A DNA stretch of 64,000 nucleotides from JBCBKU01 sp965267475 (GCA_965267475.1 OZ254079.1:3472001-3536000); one strand, 5' to 3'. Shown: positions 17,330-26,486, numbered from the stretch's first letter. The notes: a model not told the origin generated them from the letters alone. Numbers and translations: made by a program.

Positions 17330-18133
17330 CTAATCGTGAGGAGCTGCATCACTATTGCTGTAGGGCAGTGGTTTTTTGAGCCAGGAAAGTGCCCGCTCCA
17401 TCACCGCTGCATTCAGGAAGGAGCGAACTATGTAGTCTCGAGGCTCTGGCGCTGCGAGTTTAGAGTTGGCGTTCGCCCACACGTGCGGAACACTCCCCAA
17501 GAACTCCTTGGCGCGGACACTGAATTCTTCGATGTTCTTCAGGTCAGTTGCCAGCGTGTTGTTTGTTAGCCTGCAGCCAACTGAAGCAGCGATAGCCAGT
17601 GTCGCTGCGCATCGCGGCGGCGGATAGCCTGGCTCCAACTTCGTCCTTCTGCAGGCGGCAAAAGGCAATTGCAATTCGCGGCTGATGACGTGCGCTGCAC
17701 CGGAAACCAAAAGGTTCAAGGCATGCTTCGTCGGTGCTTGTCTCTTGCGCTTCGATTTTGGCGCGTCATCGCCGAGATACAGCGACACGATGTATGCAGC
17801 TTGATCGGTTAGCGGGTAATTCCTAAAGAGATTGAACCGAAGCATATCGCGAACGTAGGCGGCAGCATCTTGGCTAGACCGAACGATGTGAAGCAGGTCT
17901 ACACCATCCACAACGTCATTGCCGATCCACTCTGCCATTCCGCCTTCCTGTTCACGAAAGGCTGGTTTGAATGCTTCGGTCGCGGCCTTCGAAGCCGGGT
18001 CAAACGCCGGAACGTAGATACGTTGTTCGGGTGTGACATATCGCAAGAGAATGGAGATGGCATAGGCCACGGCGTCTCTTTCAGTGGGATTGCCCCTGAT
18101 ACCGAGGCGGTTGGCAATCTCCGTCAGTTTCAC
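17330..18133 (-). CDS. Hypothetical protein coupled to the integrase gene
   Basis: 267 residues starting at a GTG that overlaps the integrase stop codon (GTGA), so it is translationally coupled to the integrase. It is predicted soluble and mainly helical, with an N-terminal segment 'LTEIANRLGIRGNPTERDAVAYAISILLRYVTP' (residues 3-35) that could be a DNA-binding or adaptor region. No known domain is identified. Similar integrase-coupled genes often belong to the recombination or regulation module. Confidence 0.6.
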   Translation of the reverse strand: MKLTEIANRLGIRGNPTERDAVAYAISILLRYVTPEQRIYVPAFDPASKAATEAFKPAFREQEGGMAEWIGNDVVDGVDLLHIVRSSQDAAAYVRDMLRFNLFRNYPLTDQAAYIVSLYLGDDAPKSKRKRQAPTKHALNLLVSGAAHVISRELQLPFAACRRTKLEPGYPPPRCAATLAIAASVGCRLTNNTLATDLKNIEEFSVRAKEFLGSVPHVWANANSKLAAPEPRDYIVRSFLNAAVMERALSWLKKPLPYSNSDAAPHD

Positions 18134-19302
18134 GCCCGCACCATTTCGACAACGTCACCGGTTTGGTCAGCGACGAAGCGTCCCCAGGCGTCCATCAACG
18201 CGCGTCGGCGCTCGAACAGGTCAGACCGGGCGTACGACCTCTCAACCCCAGAACCCGTCGCGTGCGACAATGCAGCTTCGGCGACCTCGCGGTCCGCATG
18301 CGCAATCTCGCTGCACCAGTCGCGAAAGGTTGATCGGAAACCATGGACGGTAAAGCCGTCAATTTGCATCCTTTTCAAAAGCGCCTTGAACACCATGACC
18401 GACTGCGGTCGCGCCTGACCTCGCTGACCGCGCCGGGCGCTTGGAAACACCAAGTCCTCATCGAGGCCGCGCACTTGGTCCAACACCGCTAGCGCCTCGG
18501 TGGAAAGCGGAACACGGTGCGGAAGGCCACGCTTCATCCTCTCGGCAGGCACGAGCCATTCGTAGTTTGTTATCTCGGACCAACGGGCGCCGCGGGCCTC
18601 GCCGGAGCGGGCTGCAGTTAGAATGATGAATTCGAGCGTGCGCGCAGACACGCCACTGCGCAAACGAAGGTCTGCCATAAAGCAGGGCACTTCTTGCCAT
18701 GGGAGCGCTGGCATGTGTACCGGGCGCCGCTTCACCGCAGGCAGTGCTTTCTTTATCCCGGATACAGGGTTCTCGTGCGGGTAGTGCCCTGCGCCCTTCG
18801 CCCAATCAAAAATTGTTGAAAGACGCTGCCTCAGGCGCTTCGCGGTCTCATGCCGTTCCGTCCAGATCGGCGACAAAACCGAAAGGATGTCGGCCGTGCC
18901 TATGGTATGGAGCGGGCGTCTGCCGAATTTCGGATTTGCGTAGTTCTCAACAGTCGCCAACCAAGTTTCGGCGTGCTTCCTATTCCGCCATGTCGGAAGG
19001 AGCTGTGCATGAACTCGCCGCGCTGCTTCCTCAAATGTGATACTTTCCTGCTTTCGGACAGTATCTGGATCTCCGCCTGTTCGCGCCACCTTTCGGTATT
19101 CATGCGCCAGTTCGCGTGCCTCTGACAGCGAAACAAGCGACGTCGCACCGAGGCCCAGCTCGCGCCGCTTTCCGTGAACCGTGGTGCGAAGAATCCAAGA
19201 CTTAGCGCCTGTTGGCCCGACACGGAGATAAAGGCCCGCGCCGTCGCCATGCATTCCCGGATCTTTAATCGCGTCGACTCTTTTGACTGTGAGCTTTGGC
19301 AT
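18130..19302 (-). CDS. P4-type tyrosine recombinase (integrase)
   Basis: 390 residues. The N-terminal DUF4102-type arm-binding domain runs over residues 1-85 ('KRVDAIKDPGMHGDGAGLYL'). A SAM-like core-binding domain covers about 90-190 and the catalytic domain about 200-370. Catalytic residues are visible: Arg232 ('TAARSGEAR'), His320-x-x-Arg323 ('VHGFRSTFRDW'), His347 and the nucleophile Tyr357 ('SYARSD'). The gene is full length. P4-type integrases typically insert into tRNA or tmRNA 3' ends and lie at one end of the element. Here the gene starts about 340 bases before the first core gene, which marks the right side of the island. Confidence 0.92.
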   Translation of the reverse strand: MPKLTVKRVDAIKDPGMHGDGAGLYLRVGPTGAKSWILRTTVHGKRRELGLGATSLVSLSEARELAHEYRKVARTGGDPDTVRKQESITFEEAARRVHAQLLPTWRNRKHAETWLATVENYANPKFGRRPLHTIGTADILSVLSPIWTERHETAKRLRQRLSTIFDWAKGAGHYPHENPVSGIKKALPAVKRRPVHMPALPWQEVPCFMADLRLRSGVSARTLEFIILTAARSGEARGARWSEITNYEWLVPAERMKRGLPHRVPLSTEALAVLDQVRGLDEDLVFPSARRGQRGQARPQSVMVFKALLKRMQIDGFTVHGFRSTFRDWCSEIAHADREVAEAALSHATGSGVERSYARSDLFERRRALMDAWGRFVADQTGDVVEMVRA

Positions 19303-19440
19303 TGACTTGTCCCACCGTTTGACCCACCAACTGGCGCAGGATAGTATGAGACAGCGTGCAACTCAATGCACCAAGATCGGCAGGAAATCTCAGCAAAAGT
19401 GGTACAGGTTGTACCGGTGTAGGGTTGTATGGGACTTTAG

Positions 19441-19466
19441 TTTGGTAGACCTTGGCTCCACCAAAT
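19441..19466 (+). other. Candidate attachment-site region (tRNA/tmRNA-3'-end-like)
   Basis: TTGGCTCCACCAAAT at 19452-19466 resembles the ...GGCTCCACCA end of tmRNA and some tRNAs, the usual target of P4-type integrases. It is also the right arm of a short inverted repeat TTTGGT...ACCAAA (19441-19446 and 19460-19465). The second copy expected at the other end of the element was not found in the window, so the identification is weak. Confidence 0.25.
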
Positions 19467-19568
19467 CCCACCGCATAAAAATGTACCGCAGAATGTGCCC
19501 AGTTTCGGCACTTTCCAGGCATAGGCTGTCCGCACTTTGGACCCCGCCGTGCTGAGCGCAAGCGCCTG

Positions 19569-19582
19569 TTGATCTCGATCAA
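19569..19582. promoter_or_regulatory. FnrL/FNR binding site upstream of the universal stress gene
   Basis: TTGATCTCGATCAA is an exact TTGAT-N4-ATCAA palindrome, 57 bases before the ATG of the stress-protein gene. The regulator gene fnrL lies in this window (41476). The position fits activation under low oxygen. Confidence 0.85.
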
Positions 19583-19638
19583 GTCGCGACTTCTCCCCTT
19601 TCGATAACGTTCGTCGGAACAATGAGGGAGCGGAAGCC

Positions 19639-20046
19639 ATGAAAAAGATTCTCGCCGCCATTGATGGGTCCGAAGCATCGCTTCGGGCATTGGAGCACGC
19701 TGCGTACCTGGCAAAGGGAATGAACGCGGACCTTGTTATCCTGCTTGTGCGTTTGATCATTGTGGGTCGGAAAGGTGTCTTTCCCGCCATGCGCGACGAA
19801 GAGATTCAGGACATTCAAACGAAGGCAAGGGACCAGGTGCTTTCGGTTGGGGGCGTTTCACCTGAAATTCTTGTTGAGCCGTCTCGGGACACCGCCTTCA
19901 AGATCGTGGATGTGGCCATCGACAAAGACGTGGATCTGATCGTTATGGGCGCGTCGGGCAAAGGTGGCTTCAAGACATTCCTGCTTGGTTCTGTGTCTCA
20001 AGAGGTACTGAGAAAGTCCGCCTGCCCCGTCACGATTGTGCATTAA
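19639..20046 (+). CDS. Universal stress protein, UspA family
   Basis: 135 residues, a single Usp domain. It begins 'MKKILAAIDGSEAS' and ends with the ATP-binding signature 'GASGKGGFKTFLLGSVSQ' (G-x2-G-x9-G-S/T), so it belongs to the nucleotide-binding subgroup. A good ribosome-binding site (GAGGGAG) precedes the ATG. An exact FNR box 57 bases upstream predicts induction at low oxygen, in line with Usp genes of other alphaproteobacteria. It is the first core gene beside the integrated element. Confidence 0.93.
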   Translation: MKKILAAIDGSEASLRALEHAAYLAKGMNADLVILLVRLIIVGRKGVFPAMRDEEIQDIQTKARDQVLSVGGVSPEILVEPSRDTAFKIVDVAIDKDVDLIVMGASGKGGFKTFLLGSVSQEVLRKSACPVTIVH

Positions 20047-20441
20047 ATCGCACGCCATGAGCGAGGCGTTGGCTGGCATCAGGCATCGCGGCCGCACCAG
20101 ACAGCAAGACTCGTCTCGACATTGCAGCCCGAGACCGGCCGGTTCCAAGCTGTCACGATCCATAGGTGCGCACATTTATTAGGCAAAGGCACCGACGCTG
20201 GCGCAATTTTGGGCAAACTGACCGGGGCCGCCCCGTTTCGGGCCCCCGATCCTTACCAATTCCGACCATTGGCGCATTGATAAGTCCGCCGACGCTCTGG
20301 CGCCGGTTCAAAGCGTGCGATGGTGCCAGGCTGTTCAATCCACACACCACCGCACTCCGCAATGAAATTGCGTGGGGGGGATGTGGGCGTTGTGAATGCC
20401 TTTGGCAAGTGCTCCCGCGCGCCACGCTCGAAGGAACTGAG
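20047..20441. other. Intergenic region upstream of urtA
   Basis: 395 bases, no gene. An open frame extends upstream of urtA through it, but without coding character or a signal peptide in the right place. A GC-rich inverted repeat (GGGGCC...GGCCCC) occurs around 20224-20248. The promoter of the urea transporter operon is expected here, but no convincing NtrC or sigma-54 site was found. Confidence 0.45.
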
Positions 20442-21728
20442 ATGTCAACGAAACTTCTTGCAACTGCGGCAACCGCCGCGCTTCTCGCTTCGGCCATGCC
20501 CGGAATGGCGCAGGACGTAAGCTGCCCGATCAAGGTGGGTGTGCTGCATTCGCTTTCTGGAACCATGGCGATTTCGGAAACGACGCTGAAAGACACGATG
20601 GAAATGCTGGTCGAACAGCAAAACGCGGCCGGTGGCGTATTGGGCTGCGAATTGGAAGCAGTGGTCGTCGACCCTGCATCCGACTGGCCCTTGTTTGCCG
20701 AGAAGGCACGCGAGCTTCTGACCGTCCACGAAGTCGACGTGATTTTCGGAAATTGGACATCGGTTAGCCGGAAGTCGGTTCTGCCCGTCATCGAAGAGCT
20801 GAACGGCCTTCTGTTCTATCCGGTCCAGTACGAAGGTGAAGAATCGTCCAAGAACGTCTTCTACACCGGCGCTGCGCCGAACCAGCAGGCCATCCCGGCC
20901 ACGGATTACTTCCTGGAAGAGCTTGAGGTCGAGAAATTCGCGCTGCTGGGCACGGATTACGTCTATCCGCGAACCACAAACAACATCCTTGAATCCTATC
21001 TTCAGGACAAAGGCATCGCCGAAGACGACATCTTCGTAAACTACACCCCGTTCGGTCACTCGGACTGGTCGAAGATCGTCGCCGACGTCGTTGCCCTTGG
21101 CGCTGACGGCAAAAAGGTCGGTGTGATTTCGACCATCAACGGCGACGCGAATGTCGGCTTCTACAAGGAACTGGCAGCGGCCGGCATCTCGGCAGATGAC
21201 ATCCCGGTTGTGGCCTTCTCGGTCGGCGAGGAAGAGCTTGCCGGTCTCGACACATCGAACCTTGTCGGTCATCTGGCGGCCTGGAACTATTTCCAGTCGG
21301 CAGAGTCTGAAGCCAACGACGCCTGGGTCGCAGCCTGGAAAGAACGTATGGGCGAAGATCGTGTCACCAATGACCCGATGGAAGCCCATTACATCGGCTT
21401 CAACATGTGGGTGAACGCGGCCACCGAAGCCGGCACGACGGATGTCGACGCCGTGCGCACCGCCATGTACGGCCAGGAATTCCCGAACTTGACCGGGGGC
21501 ACAGCCGTGATGCTGCCGAACCACCATCTGGCCAAGCCGGTTCTTATCGGCGAAATCCAGGAAGACGGTCAGTTCGACATCATCAGCCAGACCGAGGAAG
21601 TCCCGGGCGATGCCTGGACGGACTTCCTTCCTGAATCGGCGGTTCTGAAGTCGGACTGGGCTGAGCTTGGCTGCGGTATGTACAACACCGAGACGTCGAC
21701 CTGCGTCCAGATCAAGTCGAACTACTGA
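20442..21728 (+). CDS. urtA: Urea ABC transporter substrate-binding protein
   Basis: 428 residues from the ATG at 20442, preceded by AAGGA and starting a Sec signal peptide ('MSTKLLATAATAALLASAMPGMAQD'-type, split: core 7-20, cleavage after 'GMA'). The mature protein shows 'IKVGVLHSLSGTMAISE', 'VFGNWTSVSRKSVLPV'-like and 'NGLLFYPVQYEGEESS' segments typical of UrtA/FmdD periplasmic binding proteins. The same frame extends further upstream, but that part is non-coding. It is the first gene of urtABCDE. A hairpin after the gene may give it higher expression than the membrane components. Confidence 0.95.
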   Translation: MSTKLLATAATAALLASAMPGMAQDVSCPIKVGVLHSLSGTMAISETTLKDTMEMLVEQQNAAGGVLGCELEAVVVDPASDWPLFAEKARELLTVHEVDVIFGNWTSVSRKSVLPVIEELNGLLFYPVQYEGEESSKNVFYTGAAPNQQAIPATDYFLEELEVEKFALLGTDYVYPRTTNNILESYLQDKGIAEDDIFVNYTPFGHSDWSKIVADVVALGADGKKVGVISTINGDANVGFYKELAAAGISADDIPVVAFSVGEEELAGLDTSNLVGHLAAWNYFQSAESEANDAWVAAWKERMGEDRVTNDPMEAHYIGFNMWVNAATEAGTTDVDAVRTAMYGQEFPNLTGGTAVMLPNHHLAKPVLIGEIQEDGQFDIISQTEEVPGDAWTDFLPESAVLKSDWAELGCGMYNTETSTCVQIKSNY

Positions 21729-21750
21729 TCTGAGGTTTGCACAAACAGGG

Positions 21751-21770
21751 CGGGCCTTCGGGCCCGTCTT
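21751..21770 (+). terminator. Hairpin between urtA and urtB (attenuator)
   Basis: The perfect stem CGGGCC-TTCG-GGCCCG (21751-21766) is followed by TCTT. It lies directly after the urtA stop and before the urtB start. The T-run is weak, so it is more likely a partial terminator or an mRNA-stabilising element for urtA than a full stop. Confidence 0.55.
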
Positions 21771-21785
21771 CTGATGCTGGGACCC

Positions 21786-23777
21786 ATGAGTGTTTTTGCC
21801 AAGATGAAACGGACATTGACCTTTCTTAGGGGTCTGGTGATCGCGGCGTCCATCGGGTTCGCCAGCGGGGCCGGAGCGCAAGATGCCGAGGCCCCAATTC
21901 AGATGCTTCTTCAGGAACATGGCGAGATCATCGCAAAATCGTCGCGCCGGACGATTGGTCCTGCGATCGAGGCGCTGGCCAACAGCGGCATGACCGAGGC
22001 GCAAACCGTTCTGGAGCGTTGGCAAGCCAAAGAGATGTGGATGGGCAAGGACTCCGGTCTCTTTGTCTTTGCAGAGGAAGTGGACAGGGACACCATCAAG
22101 ATCTTTGACGTCGCGGATGGGTCAGAGATTGGCGATGTGCCGGACAAGGCATTCAAACAGCTCAAACCCAATTCCGGCATACGCGGTATGATCGGCGCCG
22201 CGCTGGTTCAGTTTCAGCTTAACGACCCGAACCCGCGCAACCGGTTGCGGGCCCTGACCTCGATTGAACGGGATGCCGATGCATCCCATTTGATTGCGCT
22301 GCGGGGATCAATCGAAGGCGAAGAGGTCCCCGATATTAAGGCCCGTAAGGAACGGCTGGAGCGCCTTCTGACGGTGTCCTTCGGGGAAACCGATGAAGAG
22401 CGGATCGAGGCCATCAAGGGGTTTGAAGGTGACCTGGGCGTAGATGTCCGGGCAGTGCTGAACCCGCTTCTTGCAACACGGGTCGAGGCCGCGACCGCCG
22501 CCCCAGAAGGCGACGATATTGCGCGCGTCCTGGCGGTCGGATCAGAGGATCTTCCCCGCGACGCGGCATATGACGTATTGGTCAAGTCCGAACTCGCCAA
22601 ACCCCGGATCAGCCGGGATGATAAACGCAACGCGTTGATTGCAAACATCAATGGCGGGACAGTGGGCGGGGTCCAGGTGGCCACTCTGGACAGCGAGGCG
22701 GCCCGCGACCTTGCCTATGCCGCCTTGGCCGACCAAGGGATCGTCGATCCGGTCGCAACCGAGGCCGAGGTTGAAAAGGCTCTGGACGGCTTCGTCTTTT
22801 TCGAACGCTATGTCGGTGCGCCCGGCCCCGTTGCGGTGGCAGCGGCGGCCGCGCTTCAAAGCATCGAAACCACGGTTGCGGTCAACCAATTCGCCGATCT
22901 GGCGCTAGATGCCTTGTCGCTCGCCTCGATCTATTTCCTTGCGGCCATCGGGCTCGCCATCACCTTCGGCGTCATGGGGGTCATCAACATGGCCCATGGC
23001 GAATTCATCATGATGGGCGCCTATACCGGCTATGTGGTTCAGCTTTTTGTGCCGGATTACACGCTGTCGATCATCATTGCCTTGCCCTTGGCCTTCGCGG
23101 TGACATTCTTGGCCGGGGTCGCGATGGAACGGCTTGTGATCCGGTTCCTGTATCACCGGCCTTTGGAGACATTGCTGGCCACATTCGGGATCTCGATCGC
23201 CCTTCAGCAGATCGCGAAAAACATCTTCGGCACCCAGGCGCGTCCCCTGACTTCGCCCGACTGGCTGGACGGATCGCTGGTCTTCAACGACATCGTCTCG
23301 ATCAGCTATATCCGGATCGCGATCTTCGTCCTCGCGCTTCTCTTCCTGGCCTTGTTCCTGTGCGTCATGAACCGGACGCGGCTTGGCCTTGAAGTGCGGG
23401 CGGTCACGCAGAACCCGCGCATGGCCGCATCCATGGGGATCAATCCCGATCGCATCAACATGCTGACGTTCGGGTTTGGATCCGGGATTGCCGGGATCGC
23501 AGGCGTGGCCATCGGGCTTTACGCGAAGGTGACGTCCGAAATGGGGGCCGATTACATCGTCCAGTCCTTCATGACCGTGGTCGTGGGGGGCGTCGGCAAC
23601 ATCTGGGGCACGCTTCTGGGCGCCACGATGGTGGGGTCGCTTCAGAAGGTGATCGAATGGCTGAACCCATCGAACACGCTGGCCGCCCAGACTTACATGA
23701 TCCTCTTCATCATTCTCTTCATACAATTCCGGCCAAAGGGCATCATTGCCCTGAAGGGCCGCGCGGCGGAGGCCTGA
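21786..23777 (+). CDS. urtB: Urea ABC transporter permease
   Basis: 663 residues from the ATG at 21786 (GGGA five bases upstream; an in-frame ATG lies at 21774). The N-terminal part has a signal peptide ending 'GAGAQDAE' and a ~270-residue soluble helical region, the periplasmic extension known for proteobacterial UrtB. From residue ~285 the LivH-type permease begins ('ASIYFLAAIGLAITFGVMGVINMAHGE'-like, split: GVINMAHGEF) with about eight membrane helices. It pairs with UrtC as the heterodimeric channel. It is followed by urtC after 3 bases. Confidence 0.95.
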   Translation: MSVFAKMKRTLTFLRGLVIAASIGFASGAGAQDAEAPIQMLLQEHGEIIAKSSRRTIGPAIEALANSGMTEAQTVLERWQAKEMWMGKDSGLFVFAEEVDRDTIKIFDVADGSEIGDVPDKAFKQLKPNSGIRGMIGAALVQFQLNDPNPRNRLRALTSIERDADASHLIALRGSIEGEEVPDIKARKERLERLLTVSFGETDEERIEAIKGFEGDLGVDVRAVLNPLLATRVEAATAAPEGDDIARVLAVGSEDLPRDAAYDVLVKSELAKPRISRDDKRNALIANINGGTVGGVQVATLDSEAARDLAYAALADQGIVDPVATEAEVEKALDGFVFFERYVGAPGPVAVAAAAALQSIETTVAVNQFADLALDALSLASIYFLAAIGLAITFGVMGVINMAHGEFIMMGAYTGYVVQLFVPDYTLSIIIALPLAFAVTFLAGVAMERLVIRFLYHRPLETLLATFGISIALQQIAKNIFGTQARPLTSPDWLDGSLVFNDIVSISYIRIAIFVLALLFLALFLCVMNRTRLGLEVRAVTQNPRMAASMGINPDRINMLTFGFGSGIAGIAGVAIGLYAKVTSEMGADYIVQSFMTVVVGGVGNIWGTLLGATMVGSLQKVIEWLNPSNTLAAQTYMILFIILFIQFRPKGIIALKGRAAEA

Positions 23778-23780
23778 GCG

Positions 23781-25040
23781 ATGGCGGACATCTCTCTCGC
23801 CGGTCCTGTGCGGCGGCCCTTCGTGGCGCGGCATCCGTCGGTCCTGGTCTTTCTGGCCTGCCTGGCGATCTTCACCGTCGGCGTCACGATCCTGTCCGAA
23901 GGCTTCGGGATCGGCGTTCTGTCGACAAGCTTCATCAAGACGCTCGGCAAGACCCTGTGCCTATGCCTCGTCGCTTTGGCGATGGATCTGGTCTGGGGGT
24001 ATTGCGGGATCCTGTCGCTGGGTCACATGGCCTTCTTCGGGATCGGCGGCTACGCCATTGGCATGTGGCTGATGTATGCGCGCACCGAAGGGATCGTGAT
24101 CGGCAGCCTGGCCGCAGCGCCCCTGCCCCCCACGCCCGATGAAATTCGGGACGGCATTGCCACACAGATCTTCGGCGTGGTGGGCGCGTCAGAGTTTCCG
24201 CCCATCTGGGCTTTCGCCCATTCGCTGCCATTGCAACTGGCGGCGGTGGTTCTGGTACCTGGCCTTCTGGCGCTGGTCTTCGGCTGGCTTGCCTTCCGCA
24301 GCCGCGTCACCGGCGTCTACCTGTCGATCCTGACCCAGGCGATGACGCTGGCCCTGTCGCTGTACCTTTTCCAGAACGACAGCGGGTTGCGCGGCAACAA
24401 CGGCCTGTCCGGTTTGCAGAACCTGCCCGGCCTTGATGCCGTGCCCCAGGCGTCCATCTCGCTCTGGTTCTTCTGGGGGTCGGCCCTGGCGCTTGGGCTG
24501 GGGTACCTTCTTTGCACCTGGGTTGTGGCGGGCAAGTTCGGATCGGTCATCCGCGCGATCCGCGATGATGAGGTTCGGGTCCGCTTCCTTGGCTACCCGG
24601 TCGAGGGGTTCAAACTGTTTATCTTCACCCTCTCGGCGGTGATCGCAGGGATTGCCGGGGCGCTGTATTACCCCCAGGCCGGGATCATCAATCCTGCGGA
24701 ACTGGCCCCCATCGCCTCCATCTATTTGGCGGTCTGGGTCGCGATCGGCGGGCGCGGACGGCTTTACGGCGCCGTCATCGGGGCAGCCTTTGTTTCCCTT
24801 CTGTCCACCTATTTCACCGGTGGACAGGCGCCGGATCTGAACCTTGGGCTCTTCACCATCCAGTGGGTGGATTGGTGGGTCGTCCTTCTGGGCCTGTCAT
24901 TCGTCGCCGTCACTCTTTTCGCGCCGAAGGGCATTGGCGGGCTGTTCGATTTGATTGCGGAACGGCGGTCACCGGATCGGCACGGCGCCGATCTTGGGCC
25001 CGAGCCCGGCGCCCTGCGGGAACGGGAGGCGGATACATGA
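23781..25040 (+). CDS. urtC: Urea ABC transporter permease
   Basis: 419 residues with about ten hydrophobic segments. It has the LivM-type signature 'WGYCGILSLGHMAFFGIGGYAIGMW' (core SLGHMAFFGIGGY) and 'SRVTGVYLSILTQAMTLAL', both typical of UrtC. The C-terminal 'RLYGAVIGAAFVSLL' and 'LFAPKGIGGLFD' segments are conserved. It starts 3 bases after urtB and its stop overlaps the urtD start (ATGA). It forms the transmembrane channel with UrtB. Confidence 0.95.
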   Translation: MADISLAGPVRRPFVARHPSVLVFLACLAIFTVGVTILSEGFGIGVLSTSFIKTLGKTLCLCLVALAMDLVWGYCGILSLGHMAFFGIGGYAIGMWLMYARTEGIVIGSLAAAPLPPTPDEIRDGIATQIFGVVGASEFPPIWAFAHSLPLQLAAVVLVPGLLALVFGWLAFRSRVTGVYLSILTQAMTLALSLYLFQNDSGLRGNNGLSGLQNLPGLDAVPQASISLWFFWGSALALGLGYLLCTWVVAGKFGSVIRAIRDDEVRVRFLGYPVEGFKLFIFTLSAVIAGIAGALYYPQAGIINPAELAPIASIYLAVWVAIGGRGRLYGAVIGAAFVSLLSTYFTGGQAPDLNLGLFTIQWVDWWVVLLGLSFVAVTLFAPKGIGGLFDLIAERRSPDRHGADLGPEPGALREREADT

Positions 25041-25777
25041 GCACCCTTCTGGAAGTGTCCGGCGTCTCGGTTTCATTTGACGGCTTTAAGGCCATCAACA
25101 ACCTGTCCTTCCAGATCGGCGCGCAGGAGATGCGTGCGGTCATCGGCCCGAACGGGGCCGGGAAGACCACGTTCATGGACATTATCACTGGCAAAACACG
25201 CCCGGATGAAGGACGCGTCACGTTCGGCGAACGGTCAGCATCACTTCTGTCGATGTCCGAAAGCAAGGTTGCGCAATTGGGTGTCGGACGGAAATTCCAA
25301 CGCCCGACCGTGTTCGAAGACCAAAGCGTCTTCGACAACCTGCTGCTCGCGCTGAAAAAACCAAGGGGGCCCTTTGCGGTCCTGGCCTTCAAGGCCGAGG
25401 AGGACGATCACGACAAGGTCGAAAGCCTTGCGTCAGATATCGGCCTTTCTGGCGCGCTGCATCGCAAGGCTGGAACGCTAAGCCACGGACAAAAGCAGTG
25501 GCTTGAGATCGGGATGCTGTTGGCCCAAGACCCGAAGCTTTTGCTGGTGGACGAACCCGCCGCCGGTATGACCGCCGCTGAACGGGAACACACGACCGAT
25601 ATCCTGCGCGAGGCTGCGAAGACCCGGGCGGTGGTTGTGGTGGAACACGATATGGAGTTCGTGCGGCGGCTCGATTGCAAGGTCACGGTGCTCCATGAAG
25701 GGTCGGTCCTGGCAGAAGGTTCGATCGACCACGTGACCAAGAATGAAGATGTGATCGAGGTATATCTTGGCCGATAA
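25037..25777 (+). CDS. urtD: Urea ABC transporter ATP-binding protein
   Basis: 246 residues from the ATG at 25037, overlapping the urtC stop (ATGA). Walker A is 'GPNGAGKTT' (37-45), the signature is 'LSHGQKQWLEIGMLL', Walker B is 'LLLVDEPAAGM', and the switch His is in 'VVVVEHDMEFV'. The variant 'SHGQKQW' signature is characteristic of UrtD. It drives urea import together with UrtE. Confidence 0.95.
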   Translation: MSTLLEVSGVSVSFDGFKAINNLSFQIGAQEMRAVIGPNGAGKTTFMDIITGKTRPDEGRVTFGERSASLLSMSESKVAQLGVGRKFQRPTVFEDQSVFDNLLLALKKPRGPFAVLAFKAEEDDHDKVESLASDIGLSGALHRKAGTLSHGQKQWLEIGMLLAQDPKLLLVDEPAAGMTAAEREHTTDILREAAKTRAVVVVEHDMEFVRRLDCKVTVLHEGSVLAEGSIDHVTKNEDVIEVYLGR

Positions 25778-26474
25778 GATCCTTAGCGCCCAGGGGCTGA
25801 CGCTTCACTATGGCAGCAGCCAGATCCTGAACGGCATCGACATTGATGCCATCCGAGGCGAAGTGACCTGCGTCCTCGGGACCAACGGTGTCGGGAAAAC
25901 AAGCCTTCTGAAGGCAATCTCAGGGACGCATCCGATTTCCAATGGGTCTTTGTCCCTCGGTGGCGAAACCGTTGCCCGCCCGTCCGCAGATGTTCTTGCG
26001 AAACGGGGTGTTGCCTATGTCCCGCAAGGTCGCGACATCTTCCCGTTGCTTACGGTCAAGGAAAACCTTGAAACGGGATTTGCCTGTTTGCCGAGATCCG
26101 AGCGCGCGATCCCCGAAGAGATTTTCGATCTCTTTCCGATCCTGAAGGACTTTCTTCAGCGGCGCGGCGGCGATCTGTCAGGCGGTCAACAACAACAACT
26201 CGCCATCGCCCGCGCTTTGATCACCAAGCCCAAGCTTTTGTTGTTGGACGAACCGACCGAAGGTATTCAACCCAACATCATTCAGCAAATCGGTGAAGTC
26301 ATCAAATACCTCAAGGCCCAGGCGGGTATGGCAATTGTGCTGGTCGAGCAGTACTTCAACTTCGCCTATGATCTGGGAGACGCGTTCTATGTGATTGAAC
26401 GCGGAGCGCTGCGGGCCAGTGGACGCAAAGACCAGTTGGATGAAAGCACCCTTCGCGGCATGGTGGCCGTCTAG
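25767..26474 (+). CDS. urtE: Urea ABC transporter ATP-binding protein
   Basis: 235 residues from a TTG start overlapping urtD by 11 bases. Walker A is 'GTNGVGKTS', the signature 'LSGGQQQQLAIARAL', Walker B 'LLLLDEPTEGIQPNI', and the switch region 'IVLVEQYFNFAYDL'. The 'TEGIQPNI' segment is typical of UrtE and distinguishes it from LivF. It is the last gene of the operon, and the IclR gene converges on it after 12 bases. No urease genes are visible in the window. Confidence 0.94.
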   Translation: MADKILSAQGLTLHYGSSQILNGIDIDAIRGEVTCVLGTNGVGKTSLLKAISGTHPISNGSLSLGGETVARPSADVLAKRGVAYVPQGRDIFPLLTVKENLETGFACLPRSERAIPEEIFDLFPILKDFLQRRGGDLSGGQQQQLAIARALITKPKLLLLDEPTEGIQPNIIQQIGEVIKYLKAQAGMAIVLVEQYFNFAYDLGDAFYVIERGALRASGRKDQLDESTLRGMVAV

Positions 26475-26486
26475 ACGCGCAAACGC

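Larger units (their letters stand above)
19303..19638. other. Junction region between the mobile element and core chromosome
   Basis: About 340 bases between the divergently transcribed integrase and universal stress protein genes. It should contain the integrase promoter and the right attachment site. An exact FNR-type box (19569-19582) belongs to the core side, so the junction is probably left of it. No complete tRNA gene is present. Confidence 0.5.

Noticed and set aside
20047..20441. Sigma-54/NtrC promoter or riboswitch upstream of urtA
   Set aside because: I looked for TGGCAC-N5-TTGC and paired GCAC half-sites and for a riboswitch-like fold. Only weak partial matches were present.
20445..22025. 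526-residue minus-strand open frame opposite urtA/urtB
   Set aside because: Third-position GC bias creates long antisense frames in this DNA. The + strand carries clear urtA and urtB motifs.
22905..23834. 309-residue minus-strand open frame opposite urtB
   Set aside because: It is rich in His, Arg, Asp and Pro, the typical composition of a reverse frame of a GC-rich membrane-protein gene, and has no ribosome-binding site.
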